From Sphingopyxis bauzanensis (lineage in GTDB: Bacteria > Pseudomonadota > Alphaproteobacteria > Sphingomonadales > Sphingomonadaceae), in assembly GCF_002205675.1 (NCBI RefSeq), contig NZ_NISK01000006.1:1-64000 (forward strand): a DNA stretch of 64,000 nt, in the 5' to 3' direction. The translations under genes were made by a program, and so were the position numbers. This document shows, one piece after another, positions 62,403-64,000 of the stretch (the stretch's first letter is position 1; each line of letters starts with the position of its first letter). The notes under the pieces are model-generated. The model was given only the letters and a program-made list of their open reading frames with translations. It did not search any database and was not told where the DNA came from.

Positions 62403-64000
62403 TCAATGTTCATCTAACTGCGCGGCGATAGCTTTGGGTATGGCCGGGTCATCGATCGTTGGCGGCACACTGAAAGGTTCGCGATCAACGATTTTGCGCA
62501 GAAGATTGCGGAGGATCTTTCCCGATCGGGTCTTCGGCAATTGATCAACCACATAGGCAGTCTTTAACGCCGCGACGGCACCCAGTTCAGCGCGCACAGC
62601 CGAGATTGCAAGTCCGGCAATCGCGCCTTTATCCGCTGCCCCAGACTGTGCGGTTATGAACGCGACCGGTGCCATGCCCTTGACAGGGTCTTTCGCGCCG
62701 ACCACCGCACATTCGTTGACATCCGCAAGACCAGCAATAATCTCTTCGATCTGCCCGGTCGAGAGACGGTGGCCTGCGACGTTGATGATGTCGTCTGTCC
62801 GGCCCATGATATAGAGATAGCCGCTCTTGTCGCGATGGCCGGAGTCGCCCGTTTCGTAATAGCCGGGGAAACTGGCGAAGTTTTTCGCAAAATCAGCCTC
62901 GTTGTTCCACAGCGTCCGGAAGGCACCAGGCGGCAGGGGCCTTCGAATGACAACGTTGCCGCTTTCGCCTTCGTCTACCGCGTTGCCATCGTCGCGCAGA
63001 ATTGCAAATTTGTAACCGGGCACTGCTAACCCCGCGCTGCCTGGTTTGCGCCGCAAATCGCCCATCGCGAAACATGAGGCGATGGCAGGCCAGCCCAGCT
63101 CGGTCTGCCACCAGTGATCAATCACCGGCAGCCCGCTTTCCCGCTCAAGCCAGTCAATGGTTGCGGGGTCCGCTCGTTCACCTGCGAGGAAGATGACGCG
63201 GCAGTCGCCCGTGCCGATCTCTTTCAGGAATCTTGCTTGGGGATCTTCCTTGCGGATCGCCCGGATCGCAGTGGGGGCGGTGAAGAAGGTCTTGACCTTG
63301 TTGCGTGTAATCGTCCGCCAGAAAGTGCCGGCATCGGGCGTGCCAACCGGTTTCCCCTCGAATAGAACCGTGGTTCCTCCCACCAGCAACGGCCCATAGA
63401 CGATGTAACTGTGGCCAACGACCCAACCAACGTCCGATGCCGCCCAGAAAGCGTCATCCGCACCAATGCCATAGATATTCTCCATGGACCACGAAAGCGC
63501 AACAGCATGGCCTCCATTGTCGCGCACGACACCCTTGGGAATTCCGGTAGTTCCCGAGGTGTACAGGATATAGAGCGGTTCCCACGAAGCGAGCGGCACA
63601 CAGGCTGGCATTGCATCGCTTGCGGTGCGGTTGCGCAGTTCCTGCCAGTCAATATCCCGCTCGTGACCAAGGTCGGCCGCCAAGCGCTCGCGCTGCAGAA
63701 GGACGACATGTTCAACACCGAGCAACGAAAGTTCGACCGCCTCATCGACCAAAGGTTTGTAGGCAATGACCCTCGCCCCTTCGATCCCGCACGAGGCGGT
63801 CAGGATCACTTTGGGTTTCGCATCATCAATCCGCTTGGCTAGTTCCGGTGCGGCGAAGCCGCCGAAAACCACCGAATGGATCGCGCCCAGACGCGCGCAA
63901 GCCAGCATGGCGAAGGCCGTCTCGGGCACCATCGGCATGAAGATGACGACCCGGTCCCCCTTCGACACACCCAGGCTGGCAAGCATCGCCGCTACCCGTC
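62403..64000 (-). CDS. prpE: Acyl-CoA synthetase, propionyl/acetyl-CoA synthetase type (5' end outside window)
   Basis: The frame is open to the right edge of the window, so the N-terminus is missing; at least 532 residues are visible. AMP-binding motif LYILYTSGTTGIPKGVVRDN, WWQTELGWP, YYETGDSGHRDKSGYLYIMG, the A8-hinge RTDDIINVAGHRLSTGQIEE and the acetylatable Lys in RSGKILRN are all present. The size and WWQTE motif favour PrpE/AcsA. It would activate propionate or acetate, useful after meta-cleavage, but it may be unrelated housekeeping. Confidence 0.88.
   Translation of the reverse strand, partial: RVAAMLASLGVSKGDRVVIFMPMVPETAFAMLACARLGAIHSVVFGGFAAPELAKRIDDAKPKVILTASCGIEGARVIAYKPLVDEAVELSLLGVEHVVLLQRERLAADLGHERDIDWQELRNRTASDAMPACVPLASWEPLYILYTSGTTGIPKGVVRDNGGHAVALSWSMENIYGIGADDAFWAASDVGWVVGHSYIVYGPLLVGGTTVLFEGKPVGTPDAGTFWRTITRNKVKTFFTAPTAIRAIRKEDPQARFLKEIGTGDCRVIFLAGERADPATIDWLERESGLPVIDHWWQTELGWPAIASCFAMGDLRRKPGSAGLAVPGYKFAILRDDGNAVDEGESGNVVIRRPLPPGAFRTLWNNEADFAKNFASFPGYYETGDSGHRDKSGYLYIMGRTDDIINVAGHRLSTGQIEEIIAGLADVNECAVVGAKDPVKGMAPVAFITAQSGAADKGAIAGLAISAVRAELGAVAALKTAYVVDQLPKTRSGKILRNLLRKIVDREPFSVPPTIDDPAIPKAIAAQLDEH

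Overview
The window looks like a catabolic island for aromatic compounds from an alphaproteobacterial sphingomonad (Sphingomonas, Sphingobium or Novosphingobium type), possibly plasmid-borne. This is inferred from the mixture of xyl-, bph- and nah-type genes, six ring-hydroxylating oxygenase alpha/beta pairs served by only one Rieske ferredoxin and one reductase, a TonB-dependent receptor, and high GC content. No rRNA, tRNA or CRISPR array was seen.

Layout. 1-3061: an IS3-family element cut by a complete IS21-family element (414-2960). 3422-13013: an aromatic-acid MFS transporter, a membrane desaturase-like enzyme, a Rieske pair, a NahE-like hydratase-aldolase, a benD/xylL-type diol dehydrogenase, the ferredoxin reductase and an XylR/DmpR-type sigma54 activator. 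13108-17022: a good -24/-12 promoter followed by two Rieske alpha/beta pairs. 17134-19409: xylene monooxygenase xylMA. 19430-25235: a graveyard of insertion sequences, including a three-level nest (IS3 inside IS110 inside IS256). 25292-29099: a meta-cleavage hydrolase facing hpaH-hpaI-CoA transferase. 29468-45599 (minus strand): bphB, an aldehyde dehydrogenase, a complete catechol meta-cleavage set (xylT,H,I,K,Q,J,G,E,F), a GST, a TphA2/A3-like oxygenase with a PdxA/TphB-like dehydrogenase, and a BenAB-like oxygenase. 45902-49539 (plus): extradiol dioxygenase, Rieske ferredoxin, a salicylate-hydroxylase/TphA2-like pair and nahD. 49888-60284 (plus): a TonB receptor, then ubiX, a small Tat-signal protein, a VAO/PCMH flavoprotein, an aldehyde dehydrogenase, ubiD, vdcD, a second flavoprotein with a degenerate FAD loop, and a cytochrome c lipoprotein. 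60277-64000: a conserved TIGR02444-like gene, a broken flavin monooxygenase, an IclR regulator and an acyl-CoA synthetase cut by the window edge.

How it fits together (inference). NahAc-like oxygenase, BphB, BphC, NahD, NahE, an aldehyde dehydrogenase and a salicylate-hydroxylase-like oxygenase would carry naphthalene-like compounds to catechol. XylMA, an aldehyde dehydrogenase, BenAB and BenD would carry toluene/xylene to (methyl)catechol. XylE-F-G-H-I-J-K-Q with XylT then take catechol to pyruvate and acetyl-CoA. The 52.5-60.3 kb block is a separate module: side-chain oxidation of a 4-alkylphenol-type substrate to an aldehyde and acid, then prFMN-dependent decarboxylation. Its duplicated, degenerate flavoprotein and small Tat protein make it the best candidate here for an undescribed arrangement.
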